Source: Cunninghamia lanceolata (taxonomy: Eukaryota > Streptophyta > Pinopsida > Cupressales > Cupressaceae). From it: a stretch of DNA of 64,000 nucleotides. Positions 33,673 to 46,290 of this stretch are shown piece by piece. The position numbers were made by a program, and so were the translations under genes. Positions within the stretch are counted from its first letter, which is position 1. Every line of letters starts with the position of its first letter. The notes below the pieces were generated by a model that saw nothing but the letters and a program-made list of their open reading frames with translations, did not search any database and was not told where the DNA came from. The stretch spans positions 3,410,001 to 3,474,000 of the forward strand of contig BSBN01000781.1 in NCBI GenBank assembly GCA_027924645.1, in the 5' to 3' direction.

Positions 33673-35925
33673 ATCCTTAGAGTATTCCACAAAAAAAAAG
33701 AAGAAAATAAAACAAGCAAAAAACACAAAAAAAATCATCCTATGGTGAAAACCTGGTAAACAGGTGCCTTGGATAAGTACCATAGTGAAAACCTGGCAAA
33801 CAAGTGCTATGTGTAGAGTCAGCATCCATCGTCTATTGAGTCTTGTGCATTTCTTGTTTTCACAACACACTTCATCCATCCATAATAAAACCATTGACCT
33901 TGTTTGCATTTCCATCTCCCTATCTAGTATAGCTTGGAAATTTGTCAACGTCCATCATCGTCATCCTGCATCTTGATCTGTGTCAATAGTTAGTACTATC
34001 TTGTCCTAGGTCAAGCTTCCTATGTCTTCTTCATCGGTCGCCTATGCATTTTCCTCTACCAAAATGGGGGCAACTCTTTCCTTAACCTAGGTCTAGGAAT
34101 GGATCCTTGTTCGTGGTTCACAGCACACTCTTCAATCTTTTCTCCTTTCTGTAGATAACACTCTTTAACGGACACATCGTTCCTATGATAAGGCTGTTAT
34201 CTTCCCAGTGCATTTCCTACATCATCACAGCAACTAGAACTACATATTATCTCATTTCAGTCTTAAGGTACCTTGATCCCATGGATATGGGTATGTAGGC
34301 AGTCTAGAATACAAGGAAGTATCTAGTACTCAGGTACATAAGATCTCCCCCTCACCACCTTGACCCATTCATCACTCTACCCAGAACTACATATTATCAC
34401 TTTCATCTTTTATCGTAATGTGCCTTGATCCTGTGGACATAGGGTATGTAGGTAGTCTAGAATACGAAGGAGGTATCCAGTACTCAGGCACATACAATTC
34501 ATCATTCTTCACCCACCCCAATCCATTAGCATGTCACCTTTCTTGTCTTCCATTTTTTTAAAATCCATTCACCTTGACTTGACTAACTCAAGCACCAAGC
34601 TAGTGCATCCTTTCAAAGCAAAAGTGCTTAGCAAACCTGAAGCAAAGCAGCTTTCTTCCAGAGTCATCTACTGTCCTACTTGTTCCAATTGCCAACATCA
34701 GCTAATTCTAGCTTAACCAAAGCACCAGATCCACAAGCTTGTCTTCTACAAAGTGTTCCATTGTTGAGACCAACACACGCATCTCCTGCGACATGTGGCA
34801 TTTTTGGCAGCAAGACATTGTATTTTTAGGTAGATAGCCCCCTTTAACAGACACATCGCTCCTACGATAAGGCTGTTATCTTTCCTATCCAATCTATCCT
34901 GAGCAACCTCTTTGGCAAGAGAATATGTTGGCTGTATGTTTACTTTGTTAAGTCAGTCAATTTGTTTTTTGGTTTATCTTTTGTTCCTTTTATCCATTAC
35001 CTATTCAAGGCTACCTTGATTTATCTATAATCTTGGTATGTTGCAATGCAGTACGGATTGGGGGCATAGTCATTGCTTTTGTGTGCCATGTTTGAGGATT
35101 GATCTTTAGCATCTTTCTTAGCATTATATTTATCTTGTGTGTGTTATGACCTAGAATCTTACATATTTAATAATTCTTCTTGCATTTACATGTATGGAAG
35201 TTTATTTTATGTTCAAGACTATGGCTCATTCACATGTACCAACAAGGTCATATTATGTCTAAGAGATCTAAGTTCAAACAACTTGCTTGCAGGGTCAATG
35301 TCCACGCACTCAGATATCACTGCACCTTGGTCTTTTATACCTTGGTGGCAAACTATCCACGTGCTATAACAAAAATAAGGATTGCTCTTTATATACGATT
35401 GTGAAACCAATGCAACAAGCTCATCATTCATCCATTCCTACAACCCTTATATTGTTTTCATTGCAATGATCAATCAACAGTCTCTATCTTCCATCTCCTC
35501 TTTTTCTTTTCTCTGGTGTATATCTACAAAACCCACATGTTAGATATCACAAGTCATAGCATCTACATCATGTCATCACACGTCATAACATCTCTATCAT
35601 CATACATCTATAAGCATCATATAAGCAATATACATCATCACATAAATCCATAATCCTACATACATATCATCACATCCATGACATCAAGAAGTGCATACAT
35701 ACAAGCATGAACATCAATGAGTAGAATAGATCATCATATATCTCATGTGAAGGTCATCATAATACAAAATGTATGTGTCTACATCAATAGTCCATATATA
35801 CATCAATATAGTACATCAAGTCTATCAAGAGCCCACAATATATACATCAGGATGCACGCAGGCATCAGTCCAAAATGATACAATATACAAATGTACATGC
35901 TCTAGTGGGTAGAGCTGCCCTCCTA
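33673..35925 (+). repeat. Untranslated region with local duplications
   Basis: No gene. Duplications: GTGAAAACCTGGyAAACA at 33745 and 33785 (period 40); an ACTACATATTATC-led block at 34239 and 34386 (period 147) that contains GTATGTAGGcAGTCTAGAATAC; and TTTAACrGACACATCG...AAGGCTGTTATCTT at 34164 and 34843. From 35550 to 35890 the strand is rich in ACATCAT/CATCACA units. Such variable repeats between pol and the 3' LTR are common in large Tat elements. Confidence 0.75.
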
Positions 35926-37306
35926 CTATGGCCCTTGTCCTCCACCTGTGCTCGGTGTAGGTCCCCCTGCTGGTCCTCTCACTGAGGACAGTGATTGCCC
36001 TATCCTGCGAGACCCGGATGCTCCAGACTTGTTCTTGTCTCTGTAGCTGGGTGCCTGCTGTGCTACTGGCACTGCACCTGCGTAGAGCCCCCTGTAGTAC
36101 TTCACCTCTCTCCCTACTGACACTAGCTCTCCCTACATGTGGATGAGCTCACTATACAGTGTCCTCTGGTCTACACCCAGTGCACGGTGTGCCTCATCTC
36201 TCTCCCATCTCACCCTCTATAGTGTGGCCTCTGCTATCAACCATAGCTGGGCCTCTGCATCTCTCTCTTGAGTCACCTGGGCTAACTACCTATCATCCAC
36301 TGTTGGTGCAAGTGTGGCCTATGCCTGTACCTATGCCTAGACCTGTGCCTGTGCTTGTCCTAGGAATGCTTGTGCCACTATGGCTATCTATGTCTGCACC
36401 TGTGCGAGTGCCTTAGCTTGTCTTGCCTCTGCCCTAGCTGCATCCCTATCTCTCCTCAACCTCACCATTTAGAGTTCTAATCAAATCCTCTGGGCTATCT
36501 CCTCCTGTAAGAGCCACTCGGTCTGGTGTAAATCGGTCTCTACGACCAAGTCCTCCGCCTCCACCATCTTTGCATCTGCCTATGAGCCTCTAACCTCTCC
36601 ACCTACTTGTTGTCTCACCTCTCTAACCTGGCACCTCATCCTCACCTCCAAACCTGGGACCAACACCTCCCCCACTGCCCCTGCCACACCTGGTGTTGTT
36701 AGTCGCACTGGCCTATGTATCTGCCAGTACCTATCATAGTCTGGCAGTGTCCCTGGATCTGCCAATCCTGTATCCCAATCCCATCTCACGGGGACAAGTC
36801 CCCGTACCTCTACCAAAGCTGTTGCCACTGGAATCTTTGTATCCCAGTCTCCAACCTCCTGCTGTGTCTTGGCATGTGTCGCCTCCCCAACTGGTAACCC
36901 CTGTGGTAGCCCAAATTGTCTGAGTATCTGCTCTGGCAGGTATCTCTCTATGGTATCTATCCACCTCCCAAATAGATATCGAGCCTGGCGGCAATAAATA
37001 AGCTACTCGTGCTCATCCTCCCACTCCTCACAAAGTAACCATGGCCTCCAAACAAATAGGTCCATCTCATCGATCTGTCACCTCCAGTGGCTAATAGATC
37101 CCAGCCTCTGGTGTGTGATAACTCCCTCATATAGAAATGCATACGGCTCTCCCCTCTCCCGACGATGGTGTGCCATGGGTTTGATCACAAGGATATGCTC
37201 CCACGCCCACACCTGTAGTAAAGTCACCCCTACTGAGAGACTCCGGCCTTTCCTATAATCGCAGTCGTACATGTCTCAATATAGCTGACCTAATACACAA
37301 GGGCCC
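35926..37306 (-). pseudogene. Antisense plant-mobile-domain ORF, C-terminal part
   Basis: Read on the minus strand from 37306, the sequence gives GPCVLGQLY, then DMYDCDYRKGRSLSVGVTLLQVWAWEHI, WRPWLLCEEWEDEHEQLIY and RWIDTIERYLPEQILRQFGLPQ. These are the hallmarks of the C-terminal half of plant mobile domain proteins (aminotransferase-like / PP7 long-form-like). A Gly/Val/Arg-rich region, a heptad-like segment and a Gly/Ser/Pro tail follow, ending at 35926. Several frames must be combined because of indels and stops. The N-terminal half lies at 49837-50350, and the 37307-49836 insertion separates them. Such domains are found in plant transposons and in host proteins. The function in this element is unknown. 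Confidence 0.72.
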
Positions 37307-37542
37307 TGTTGGAACTAGATATTTCCAGTCAATTTTTTCAAAAGATGCTTACCTTCTATATACTTCAAAATTAGTTTACCTGACTAAATGCAAAATTTTT
37401 GAGACAGTTAGGGGTTGCATAAGAGAGAAGCAAGTTCAATCCAGCAAAGAGAATAGATATAAGAATCATCTTTGCAAACGTAGAAGTGAAATTTTGCTAC
37501 AGTTGACTAAATAGCCAAATAACAATAGCCAATCACTTAACT

Positions 37543-38399
37543 ATGGGCATAGATGAAGAATGGAATGTTATACAACAGTGTATAATAGAATTTATAAACA
37601 TACAACATGGACTTATAAAACAGTCCATAGATGAGAATCAGTATATAAATATTTATGACACCATCTATGATTTGTGCATAGAGGAAAACTCTAATTGTGC
37701 TGAACTCTATGATAGATACACAGAATCATTAAATGAGTACATAAATTCAATGGTTTTACCTGATTTAAGGCAGAAGCACGGTGAGTTCATGTTGAAACAA
37801 CATGTGGGGTGTTGGGAAAATCACAAGGTGATTGCCCGATGTCTGTTCCCTTTTTTTTTTAAGTATGTGGATCATTTCTGCACTTCAAAGCATTCCCTTC
37901 CTACAATCGAAGATGTTGGACTTGAGAAATTTGTTGATTTGGTCTATGGTGAATTAAATATTGATGCGAGGAATGCAGTGATTGCTCTGATTGAAAAAGA
38001 GCGTGATGGGGAGCAAACTGACCAATCTTTATGGAAAATGTTCCGGCCATGTTTGTGGAGTTTGGAATGGGTAAAATGGATTGCTATGTCGATGATTTTC
38101 AAGCAGCAATGTTGGAGAATTTTGGGGCATACTATTCTCGAAAGGCCGCATCATGGATTGTAGAGATATCTTGTCCAGAGTATTTGTTGAAGGTTGAAGA
38201 ATGTTTGCAACTTGAGAAGGATAGAGTTTCCCATTATTTGCATGCCAGCAGTGAGCAGTACTTATTAGATAAAGTATGAAATGAATTACTAGCTCATTAT
38301 CAGAGCCAAGTTCTCGGAAGTCTCTGCACCTTGCTAAGGGATGACAAGCAAGATGATTATTCAAAGATGTTTAAACTATTAGATAAAGTAGACAAATAG
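37543..38399 (+). pseudogene. CUL1-like: Cullin-1-like fragment, intronless, frameshifted
   Basis: The translation follows plant CUL1 from near its N-terminus: EEWNVIQQCIIEF, YDRYTESLNEYINSMVLPDLRQKHGEFML, WENHKVIARCLFPFF, SLPTIEDVGLEKFVDLVYGEL, AVIALIEKERDGEQTDQSL. After a frameshift near 38035 it continues with FVEFGMGKMDCYVDDFQAAML, YYSRKAASWI, VEECLQLEKDRVSHYLHASSEQ and LLRDDKQDD. Stops interrupt at 38277 (TGA) and 38397 (TAG). Cullin-1 scaffolds SCF ubiquitin ligases, but this copy has only the N-terminal repeats and lacks the RBX1-binding C-terminus. Several normal exons run together without introns, which suggests capture through an RNA intermediate. Confidence 0.88.
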
Positions 38400-38890
38400 C
38401 ATGAGCTGCGAGATTTACATAAACACATTAAAAATCTTGAGAAAGAAATTAATATCATAGAAACTGCTCACCAACCAAGGAAAATAGAAGGCTGGGAAAA
38501 TTTTAGATCTTTGGAGAGATTAATAGCACTCACTAGCTGGAAGGTGTCAGCCATACAAAATGTGGAGCATATGGAGAAACTAAGGATGCTAGTGCTCTCA
38601 ACAACATGTAACATATCAGCAATTGAACCTTGCCTTCAAACTATAAAGAAATGGCCAGCCGAATGTATTATATGCGCAAGGACAGAACCTAGCATGGAGT
38701 CAGTTGCAAATTCTTTTGCCCTTCTTGGTCTAATTTTGGTTGATTCATGCATAGAAAAGATTAATAATAATACCAGCACTGTGTTGAGCTTAAAATGTGG
38801 GCAAAGGCAATTTTTCCAATACAACAGCGATGGTGTGTTTTGTAACACATTCCTCTTCAGGAGTATTGTGCAGGTGCAAGCAAGCAAATG
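38400..38890 (+). pseudogene. Unrecognised captured coding fragment
   Basis: This is in the same frame as the end of the cullin part. It begins with a helical charged stretch (HIKNLEKEINIIETA), and ATG 38511 opens 126 codons ending at 38891. Motif-like parts are TEPSMESVANSFALLGLILVD and STVLSLKCGQRQFFQYNSDG. The composition looks like real protein rather than noise. I do not recognise the family. It is not cullin and not P4-ATPase, so it is probably a fragment of another gene joined into the mosaic. Confidence 0.45.
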
Positions 38891-39072
38891 AGAAAAAGGT
38901 GTGCGTAGTAAAGAAAGGCATCAAGAAACATATTCAAGCTCAAAGAGATCTGCATTGGTAATATAGTATGGCCTCATGAAAATGATGAAGTGCCATGTGA
39001 TTTGGTTCTTCTAGGAACTTCTGAATCACAGGGCATAGGTTTTGTAGAAACTGCAGCACTAGATGTGGAAAC
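38891..39072 (+). pseudogene. ALA-like: P4-type ATPase (flippase) fragment, left part
   Basis: The translation gives VVKKGIKKHIQAQ. After a one-base shift it gives GNIVWPHENDEVPCDLVLLGTSESQG and FVETAALDVET at the Copia insertion point. This is the actuator-domain region of plant phospholipid-flippase ATPases of the ALA family, where ETAALDGETDLKTR is conserved. The right part continues at 46197. GAAAC at 39068-39072 is the Copia target site. Only about 90 residues of a protein of more than 1000 are present, so it is a captured exon-sized piece. Confidence 0.85.
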
Positions 39073-40365
39073 TGTTGCAAGTATGAGGTAAACCAGTGTT
39101 GTCATTGATGTCAACATACTCATATTGCTTTGACAAGAAGGATTCAATGAGCAGTGTGCTGAGGATATTGAGAAAATTAGCCTCAGTCAGGAACAGTAAA
39201 GAACAGTGATGAGAAGAAGGCAAATGTACTGTATAGGATGTGAACCGGAGGATGCGGATTAAAGGGTTTGTAGATATGAGTCTTGAGATGCTTCAGTTAA
39301 GATTTCAGAGGTCCGCATGAAGATCTGAAGGAGTTGTGGCTGTCGGTGTAGAACCGGTTCTGGCAAGTATTCAGAGGTGACAGAGGATCACAAAAAGGTC
39401 TGGTGAGGTCCGGAACTGTATAATCCTAATCTGCGGATTGGAAGGAGTCTTTGGGATGTCCTTGTGATGTGCAATCTCGAGTTGTGTATAATTTGGAGGT
39501 CCGGAAGTACCTCCTGCATTATGACAGTGGCGACAGACAGTGTTCTTGAAGTTTCGGATAAGGAGGATAAGAGATTTCAGTAAGTAAAGGAAATGCAGAC
39601 ATACCTGGTCATTCAGGCAGGCTTGTGAAGGTTCTTGGATCATGTTGATGTTGTGTTGTTGGTCCGCATTGATAGTAGAGCCCGAAATTGAAGATATTCT
39701 TTCGGATGAAGTTCTTGCTCTGTTTAGCCGACCGGATGAGTTGTTCATCCTGCGAATGTTCTTGTGGTGGCCGACCGGATGTGTTATTCATCTTGCGGAT
39801 ACTCTTATGGTTGTTTTCTGACTTAGATGTTTGTTCCTAAGTCGATGTCTTGTATAAATAACGGTTTGTGAGTTCATTTCGTAGTGTGGATTGTGTGGAT
39901 GAGTGTGGCATAGCGAAGAGAAGTGCGAAAGGCAGAGCAGAGGTTTTTGGGCTTAAATGGAACTGATCCAGACATGGTAGAGATGTCATTCTCCAGTTCA
40001 AGATTGTGATTCTTATCACTTTGTAGACAGTGTGTCTCCTTGTAGGCAGTGGGCCTCTTTGTGAGCAGTGTGCTCGGGCAGTGAGCCCTAATTGGCAAGT
40101 GCCATTCTTTTTCTTATTCTTCTAATAGAGAATAATCCTTGGGTTAATCACCCCGTGGTTTTTCCCTTAACCGGGTTTTCCACGTCAAAATCTTGGTGTT
40201 CAATGTGTTGATGTTTATCTGCTCTTGTGTTTATGTATTATGCTTTCATGGATGATTAATTGATATGCTGTTAACTAACAACAAAGAATCAAGTGCTTGA
40301 AAGAACAAGAAGTTTTATACAACTGATTCACCCCCCCCTCTCAGTTGTATGCCTTAAATCCAACA
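39073..40365 (+). repeat. 5' LTR of the Copia element
   Basis: The 1293-bp LTR has a TATAAATA box at 39853-39860 and ends with a C-run and CTCTCAGTTGTATGCC before ATCCAACA. TGTT...AACA termini are typical of Copia. Confidence 0.97.
39853..39860 (+). promoter_or_regulatory. TATA box of the Copia LTR
   Basis: TATAAATA is conserved at 45678-45685 in the 3' LTR. It lies about 0.78 kb into the LTR, leaving about 0.5 kb for R and U5. Confidence 0.7.
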
Positions 40366-40367
40366 AT

Positions 40368-40381
40368 TGGTATCAGAGCCA
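40368..40381 (+). other. Primer-binding site, initiator Met tRNA
   Basis: TGGTATCAGAGCCA starts two bases after the 5' LTR and is complementary to the 3' end of initiator methionine tRNA. Confidence 0.95.
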
Positions 40382-40422
40382 AGTTCCTCTGAAAGAAGCT
40401 TAACCGCTTGAGGAGATCTAGG

Positions 40423-43400
40423 ATGTCGTCATACAAAAAGGATAGTCCGAAATTCGATGGAACTAATTTTACTCTCTGGAAGGGTCGCATGAAATGTCAC
40501 CTGGAATGTATGGGAAAAGCATACTTGGCCATGGTTTCAAAACCATATGTAGCTCCACAAGGTGGTCCGACAACTCTGAATGAAATCACAGAAGCTGAAA
40601 ACAATTTGCGGACCAAGGAAGCTCTTCTAAGCGCATTGAATGACTCAGATCTCTCAAATGTTATTGACCTACCAACTGCATATGAGATCCTGACTAAACT
40701 GGAACTTCTGTATGAAGGAGATGAGTTTGTCAAAAGTGCAAGGTTGCAAAGTCTGAAAGGGAAATTCGAAAGACTGAAGATGAGGGATGATGAAAACATC
40801 ACTACTTTTATGCCAAGAGTGAATGAACTAGTGTGTGGAATTAGAAATGCTGGTGGAACTCTGGATGAAAATGAGATTGTTTGTAAAATCCTTAGATCCC
40901 TTCCTGCTACCTACAAAATCAAGGTTGCTGCAATTGATGAATTCAGAGCCCACACAACTGTCACAAGAGAACAACTGGCTGGCAAACTAGCTGCATTTGA
41001 AATGACCGATTTTGGAGATGATCCTCCCAAGATTGAATCTGCTTTCAAAGCCAGTACCTATGTGAAAGGAAAACAGAGATTTGATCCGGGAGAAAACTCA
41101 TCAAGGAAGATGTCATGGTATGATCAAGCAAGAAGAGACATGGAAGAAGAAGAAGCAGAAATAGCTCAACTTGAAGCCCTCATTGCAAAGAGACTGCCAA
41201 GAGGATCTGGTAAGTATGAAGGAAAACTACCCTTTAAGTGTTTCAACTGCAATAAGATTGGTCATTTTGCTTCAAGATGTCCAGAAAGATTTGCAAGGTC
41301 TAATACTAACAGACAAAGGTTTCAAAAGAACTGCTATTATGTTCATGAAGAAGATGACAATGAAGGAGTAACAGATGATGAATCCGAACTAGGAAGCAAA
41401 TCCGGAAATGAATGGGTGTTTATTGCCATCAAGGAAGAAGGTTCAATATCCTCTGAATCTGTCAATCACAAGGTTGTGGAAAGAGCTTTGGCTACTCAAG
41501 TGGAAGAAAAGGATGATTGGGTTATTGATAGTGGGTGTTCTCACCATATGACTGGTGACAAGAATAAGTTCTTAGATTTGGAAAGGTATGAAGGAGGAAT
41601 GGTAAAGTTTGGTGACAATTCTGCTGGCAGAATCAGAGGTAGGGGAACTATTTCCTTTGATGGAAAGAGCAAAACAGGTAATGTACTATATGTTGAAGGA
41701 TTGAAGCACAATCTTCTCAGTGTTGGTCAGTTAGTGGACAAAGGCTATGATCTCCGGTTCAAGAATAGAAAATGTAGAATCTTTACAAGCTCCGGAACTG
41801 AAATTGCATCCGGTGCTCAAACAAAAGGTAATATCTTTCATCTGGTTGGTTCAAACAAAAGTTGTATGTTTGCTCAAGTTGATCAGAGTTGGTTATGGCA
41901 TAGAAGAATGTGTCATGTGAATTTTGATAACATCATCAAGATAAGCAATATTCAGGCTGTAAGAGACCTTCCAAAATTGGTGAAACCTACAAATAGTTTG
42001 TGCAAAGAATGTCAGCTAGGTAAACAGAGTAGAGTCTCTTTCAAAAGCAAAGATCAGTCCTCTACCGGATTGTTGGAATTAGTACATACTGATCTCTGTG
42101 GTCTGACAAGAATCAAGAGTCTGCAAGGTGATAGATATTTCATGTTGTTAATTGATGACCATTCCCGGATGATGTGGGTTACCTTCCTAAAAGAGAAATC
42201 AGAAGCCCTTGAAAAGTTCAAAATCTTCAAAGCTATGGTAGAGAATCAAACCGGGTTGAAACTTAAATGTCTAAGGTCTGATAGAGGTGGTGAATTTACA
42301 TCTGGTGAGTTCATTGACTTTTGTGAGAAGCAGGGTATAAGGAGACAATTGTCTGCTCCTAGGACTCCACAGCGGAATGGAGTAGTTGAAAGAAAGAACC
42401 GGACCATCCAGGAAGCTGCCAGGACAATGATGTTGGAAGCAAATGTTCCTCAGATGTTCTGGAAAGAAGCTATCAGCACTGCAGTCTACACTCTAAATCG
42501 AGTTCAAATCAGAAACAATACCGGTAAGACCCCCTACGAACTCTGGTTTGGCATCACTCCTACTGTGAAATATTTCAGAGTATTTGGTAGCAAGTGTTAT
42601 ATCAAAAGAGATGAAGATCTAGGAAAGTTTGATGCTAGAAGTGATGAAGGAATTTTCTTGGGTTACTCCACTCAAAGCAAAGCATACCGGTGTTACAATA
42701 AGAGACTGAGGAAGATGATAGAAAGCACTAATGTGAAAGTTGATGAAGGAATTGAGAAGCCCTCAAGATTTTATGAATTTGATGAAGATGACCAAGACGG
42801 TGTTTAGATTCAAGGAACTCAATCCTCTCCGGTAAGACAGAGTCAGCCTAATCCGGTAAATCAGGAAGAAGAGATAGGTTTGAATGAGCCTGATCAAGAA
42901 GCAGTAGTGCAGGATACTCCCAAAATTCCTAGGTATGTAACACTAAACCACTCTCAAGATTAGATCATAGGTGATAGAAGCAAAGGTGTGCAAACTAGAA
43001 GGAATGTTGCTCAAAATCAGGATGAATGTTGTCTGATTTCAAAGATTGAACCTAAAACAGTAAATGAAGCCTGCAATGATGAAAACTGGACTAAAGCAAT
43101 GAAAGATGAATTAATGCAAATTGAGAAAAATCATACTTGGGATCTTGTTCCCAGACCTAGAGACAGGAATGTGATTGGAACCAAATGGGTCTTCCGAAAC
43201 AAACTGAATGAAGTTGGTGAAGTTATTAGAAACAAGGCTAGATTGGTCTGCAAAGGCTACTCTCAAATAGAAGGAATTGATTTTGAAGAGACCTTTGCTC
43301 CGGTGGCAAGAATTGAAGCAGTCAGATTATTTCTTGCATTTGCTGCCTTCAAAGACTTCAAGGTATATCAGATGGATGTCAAGTCTGCTTTCCTAAATGG

Positions 43401-44583
43401 TGATCTGGAAGAAGAAGTTTACATTGAACAACCGGATGGATTTCAATTGTCTGATAATGATGATATGGTCTGCAAGTTGAAGAAAGCATTGTATGGACTA
43501 AAGCAAGCCCCAAGAGCATGGTATGAAAGGTTGGATAAGCATCTTGTGCAGATTGGATTCAACAAAGGTACTGCTGACAGTAACTTATATTTCAAAATTG
43601 TTCATGAAAACATTTTGATTGTTGAAGTGTTTGTGGATGATATCATTTTTGGAGGAAGAGATAGTATGTGCAAAACTTTTGCAAATCAGATGAAAAGTGA
43701 GTTTGAAATGTCCATGCTTGGTGAAATGAATTTCTTCTTGGGTCTGCAAATTACTCAAACAAAGAAAGGAATCTTCATCTCTCAGACCAAATATGTGAAA
43801 GAATTGTTGAGGAAATTTGGTATGGAAGATGCAAAGCCAATGAACACTCCCATGGCAACCGGATGTAAGTTGAGCAAAGATGATGACTCCCCAAAGGCAG
43901 ATCAGACAAAGTATAGATCAATGATTGGTGGATTGTTGTATCTCACTCAGACTAGACCAGATATAATGCAGGCTGTTGGTCTTGTGGCAAGACTCCAGGC
44001 TGATCCTAGAGAATCTCATGTTATGGCAATCAAAAGAATTTTTAGGTACCTAAAAGGAATAGTTGAGTATGGTCTATGGTACCCTAGAGATCCGGATTTC
44101 TCTCTTCATGCTTACACAGATGCAGATTGGGCAGGAGATGTGGATGACTGGAAGAGCACTAGTGGTGGAGCATTCTTTTTGGGGAAGAGATTAGTTTCTT
44201 GGCTAAGCAAGAAACAAGATGCAATATCTCTGTCTACAACTGAAGCAGAATACATTGCAGCAGCAGGTAGTTGCACTCAAATCTTATGGATGAAGCAGAT
44301 GCTAAGAGACATTAAAGTTGAATATGAGGAGCCTATCACAATTTTCTATGATAATTCAAGTGCAATTAATATTTCTAAGAATCCGGTATTGCATTCTAAG
44401 ACTAAGCACATATCTATCAAGTTTCACTTTTTGAGAGAACAAGTGAACAAGGAAGAAGTCAGATTGGAGTATGTTCCCTCAAAGGATCAGATTGCAGATA
44501 TCTTTACTAAACCTCTTCCCAAGGACTCTTTTGAATATCTCCGGGAGAAGTTAGGGGTCATGGCCCCTCCGGTGATGAACTAG
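40423..44583 (+). pseudogene. gag-pol: Copia Gag-Pol polyprotein with two stops
   Basis: The start is taken at ATG 40423, 57 bp after the LTR. Order: Gag of UBN2 type (KFDGTNFTLWKGRMKCHLE), one CCHC knuckle (CFNCNKIGHFASRC from 41239), protease (VIDSGCSHHMTG, Asp 41527), integrase with HHCC and the D-D-E core (HTDLCG, RSDRGGEF, GVVERKNRT), RT ([35 protein letters not shown] near 43633) and RNase H ([33 protein letters not shown]). TAG at 42805-42807 and TAG at 42961-42963 (where TGG is plausible) lie between integrase and RT. All catalytic residues are present, so only these two nonsense changes disable it. Confidence 0.96.
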
Positions 44584-44897
44584 GATGCACTGATGTGCAT
44601 CAGTCCGGTGGATATCATAGTCATATCTTGTGATCCGGATTGATGATGGGGAGCTGCTACTAAGGGGGAGCAGCTGGTATGATTCTGATGTGTTAAAATT
44701 GCAAGTATGAGCCCTTTGCCATTGATGTCAAAGGGGGAGAGAAGACATGTGAAAAACAAGTAGCTGATGATCAAAAGGGGAGCAGTAAATGAGGAGAAGA
44801 CATGTTGCTGATAGGGGGAGAAGTGATAGAAAGGAGAAGTTTCTTGTCTTGATGGTTTTTCACATCATATGTTGCCATCAATGACAAAGGGGGAGAT
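44584..44897 (+). other. Copia 3' untranslated region and polypurine tract
   Basis: The polypurine tract AAAGGGGGAGAT abuts the 3' LTR at 44886-44897. Three more GGGGGAG-like tracts lie upstream (near 44670, 44744 and 44816), and a partial copy of the LTR start (TTGCAAGTATGAG) occurs near 44699. Multiple polypurine tracts are a known feature of SIRE-like elements. Confidence 0.85.
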
Positions 44898-46191
44898 TGT
44901 TGCAAGTATGAGGTAAACCAGTGTTGTCATTGATGTCAACATACTCATATTGCTTTGACAAGAAGGATTCAATGAGCAATGTGCTGAGGATATTGAGAAA
45001 ATTAGCCTCAGTCAGGAATAGTAAAGAACAGTGATGAGAAGAAGGCAAATGTACTGTATAGGATGCGAACCGGAGGATGCAGATTAAAGGGTTTGTAGAT
45101 ATGAGTCTTGAGATGCTTCAGTTAAGATTTCAGAGGTCCGCATGAAGATCTGAAGGAGTTGTGGCTGTCGGTGTAGAACCGGTTCCGGCAAGTATTCAGA
45201 GGTGACAGAGGATCACAAAAAGGTCCGGTGAGGTTCGGAACTGTATAATCCTAATCTGCGGATTGGAAGGAGTCTTTGGGATGTCCTTGTGATGTGCAAT
45301 CTCGAGTTGTGTATAATTTGGAGGTCCGGAAGTACCTCCTGCATTATGACAATGGCGACAGACAGTGTTCTTGAAGTTTCGGATAAGGAGGATAAGAGAT
45401 TTTAGTAAGTAAAGGAAATGCGGACGTACCTTGTCATTTAGGCAGGCTTGTGAAGGTTCTTGGATCATGTTGAGGTTGTGTTGTTGGTCCGCATTGATAG
45501 TAGAGCCTAGAATTGAAGATATTCTTCCGGATGAAGTTCTTGCTCTATTTAGCCGACCGGATGAGTTGTTCATCCTGTGAATGTTCTTGTGGTGGCCGAC
45601 TGGATGTGTTATTCATCTTGCGGATACTCTTATGGTTGTTTGCTAACTTAGATGTTTGTTCCTAAGTCGATGTCTTGTATAAATAACGGTTTGTGAGTTC
45701 ATTTCGTATTGTGGATTGTGTGGATGAGTGTGGCATAGCGAAGAGAAGTGCGAAAGGCAGAGCAGAGGTTTTTGGGCTTAAATGGAACTGATCCAGACAT
45801 GGTAGAGAAGTCATTCTCCAGTTCAAGATTGTGATTCTTATCACTTTGTAGACAGTGTGTCTCCTTGTAGGCAGTGGGCCTCTTTGTGAGCAGTGTGCTC
45901 GGGCAGTGAGCCCTAATTGGCAAGTGCCATTCTTTTTCTTATTCTTCTAACAGAGAATAATCCTTGGGTTAATCACCCCATGGTTTTTCCCTTAACCGGG
46001 TTTTCCACGTCAAAATCTTGGTGTTCAATGTGTTGATGTTTATCTGCTCTTGTGTTTATGTATTATGCTTTCATGGATGATTAATTGATATGCTGTTAAC
46101 TAACAACGAAGAATCAAGTGTTTGAAAGAATAAGAAGTTTTATACAACTGATTCACCCCCCCCCTCTCAGTTGTATGCCTTAAATCCAACA
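44898..46191 (+). repeat. 3' LTR of the Copia element
   Basis: The 1294-bp LTR is about 98 % identical by eye to 39073-40365. Most differences are C/T or G/A. One extra C lies in the C-run near the end. Confidence 0.97.
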
Positions 46192-46196
46192 GAAAC

Positions 46197-46290
46197 TGAT
46201 TTGAAGACAAGAGTTATACTTCCTCCTTGTGCTAGTCTAAGTCCAGATCTATTACATAAAATCAAAGGTGTCAAAGGAAATCCCAGCCCG
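46197..46290 (+). pseudogene. ALA-like: P4-type ATPase fragment, right part
   Basis: Directly after the Copia TSD the frame resumes as DLKTRVILPPCASLSPDLLHKIKGVKGNPSP, continuing the flippase sequence ETAALD-ETDLKTR. After about 46285 the flippase similarity ends abruptly. A different reading, KLEDDDFDLNGTRSEDPS, starts; it looks like a short piece of yet another coding sequence. Confidence 0.8.

Larger units (their letters stand above)
39073..46191 (+). mobile_element. Nearly intact Ty1/Copia element (SIRE-like), TSD GAAAC
   Basis: LTRs are at 39073-40365 and 44898-46191, both TGTTGCAAG...ATCCAACA. GAAAC flanks at 39068-39072 and 46192-46196. The initiator-Met PBS, one polyprotein frame with two TAG stops and a perfect polypurine tract complete it. 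Roughly 30 differences between the LTRs by eye (about 2 %), mostly transitions, make it the youngest insertion here. The polyprotein signature and several GGGGGAG tracts before the 3' LTR resemble the SIRE/Maximus lineage. Confidence 0.96.

Noticed and set aside
36159..36923. Pro/Val/Leu-rich plus-strand ORFs over 36159-36923
   Set aside because: They are complements of the antisense mobile-domain ORF, which gives recognisable motifs on the minus strand.
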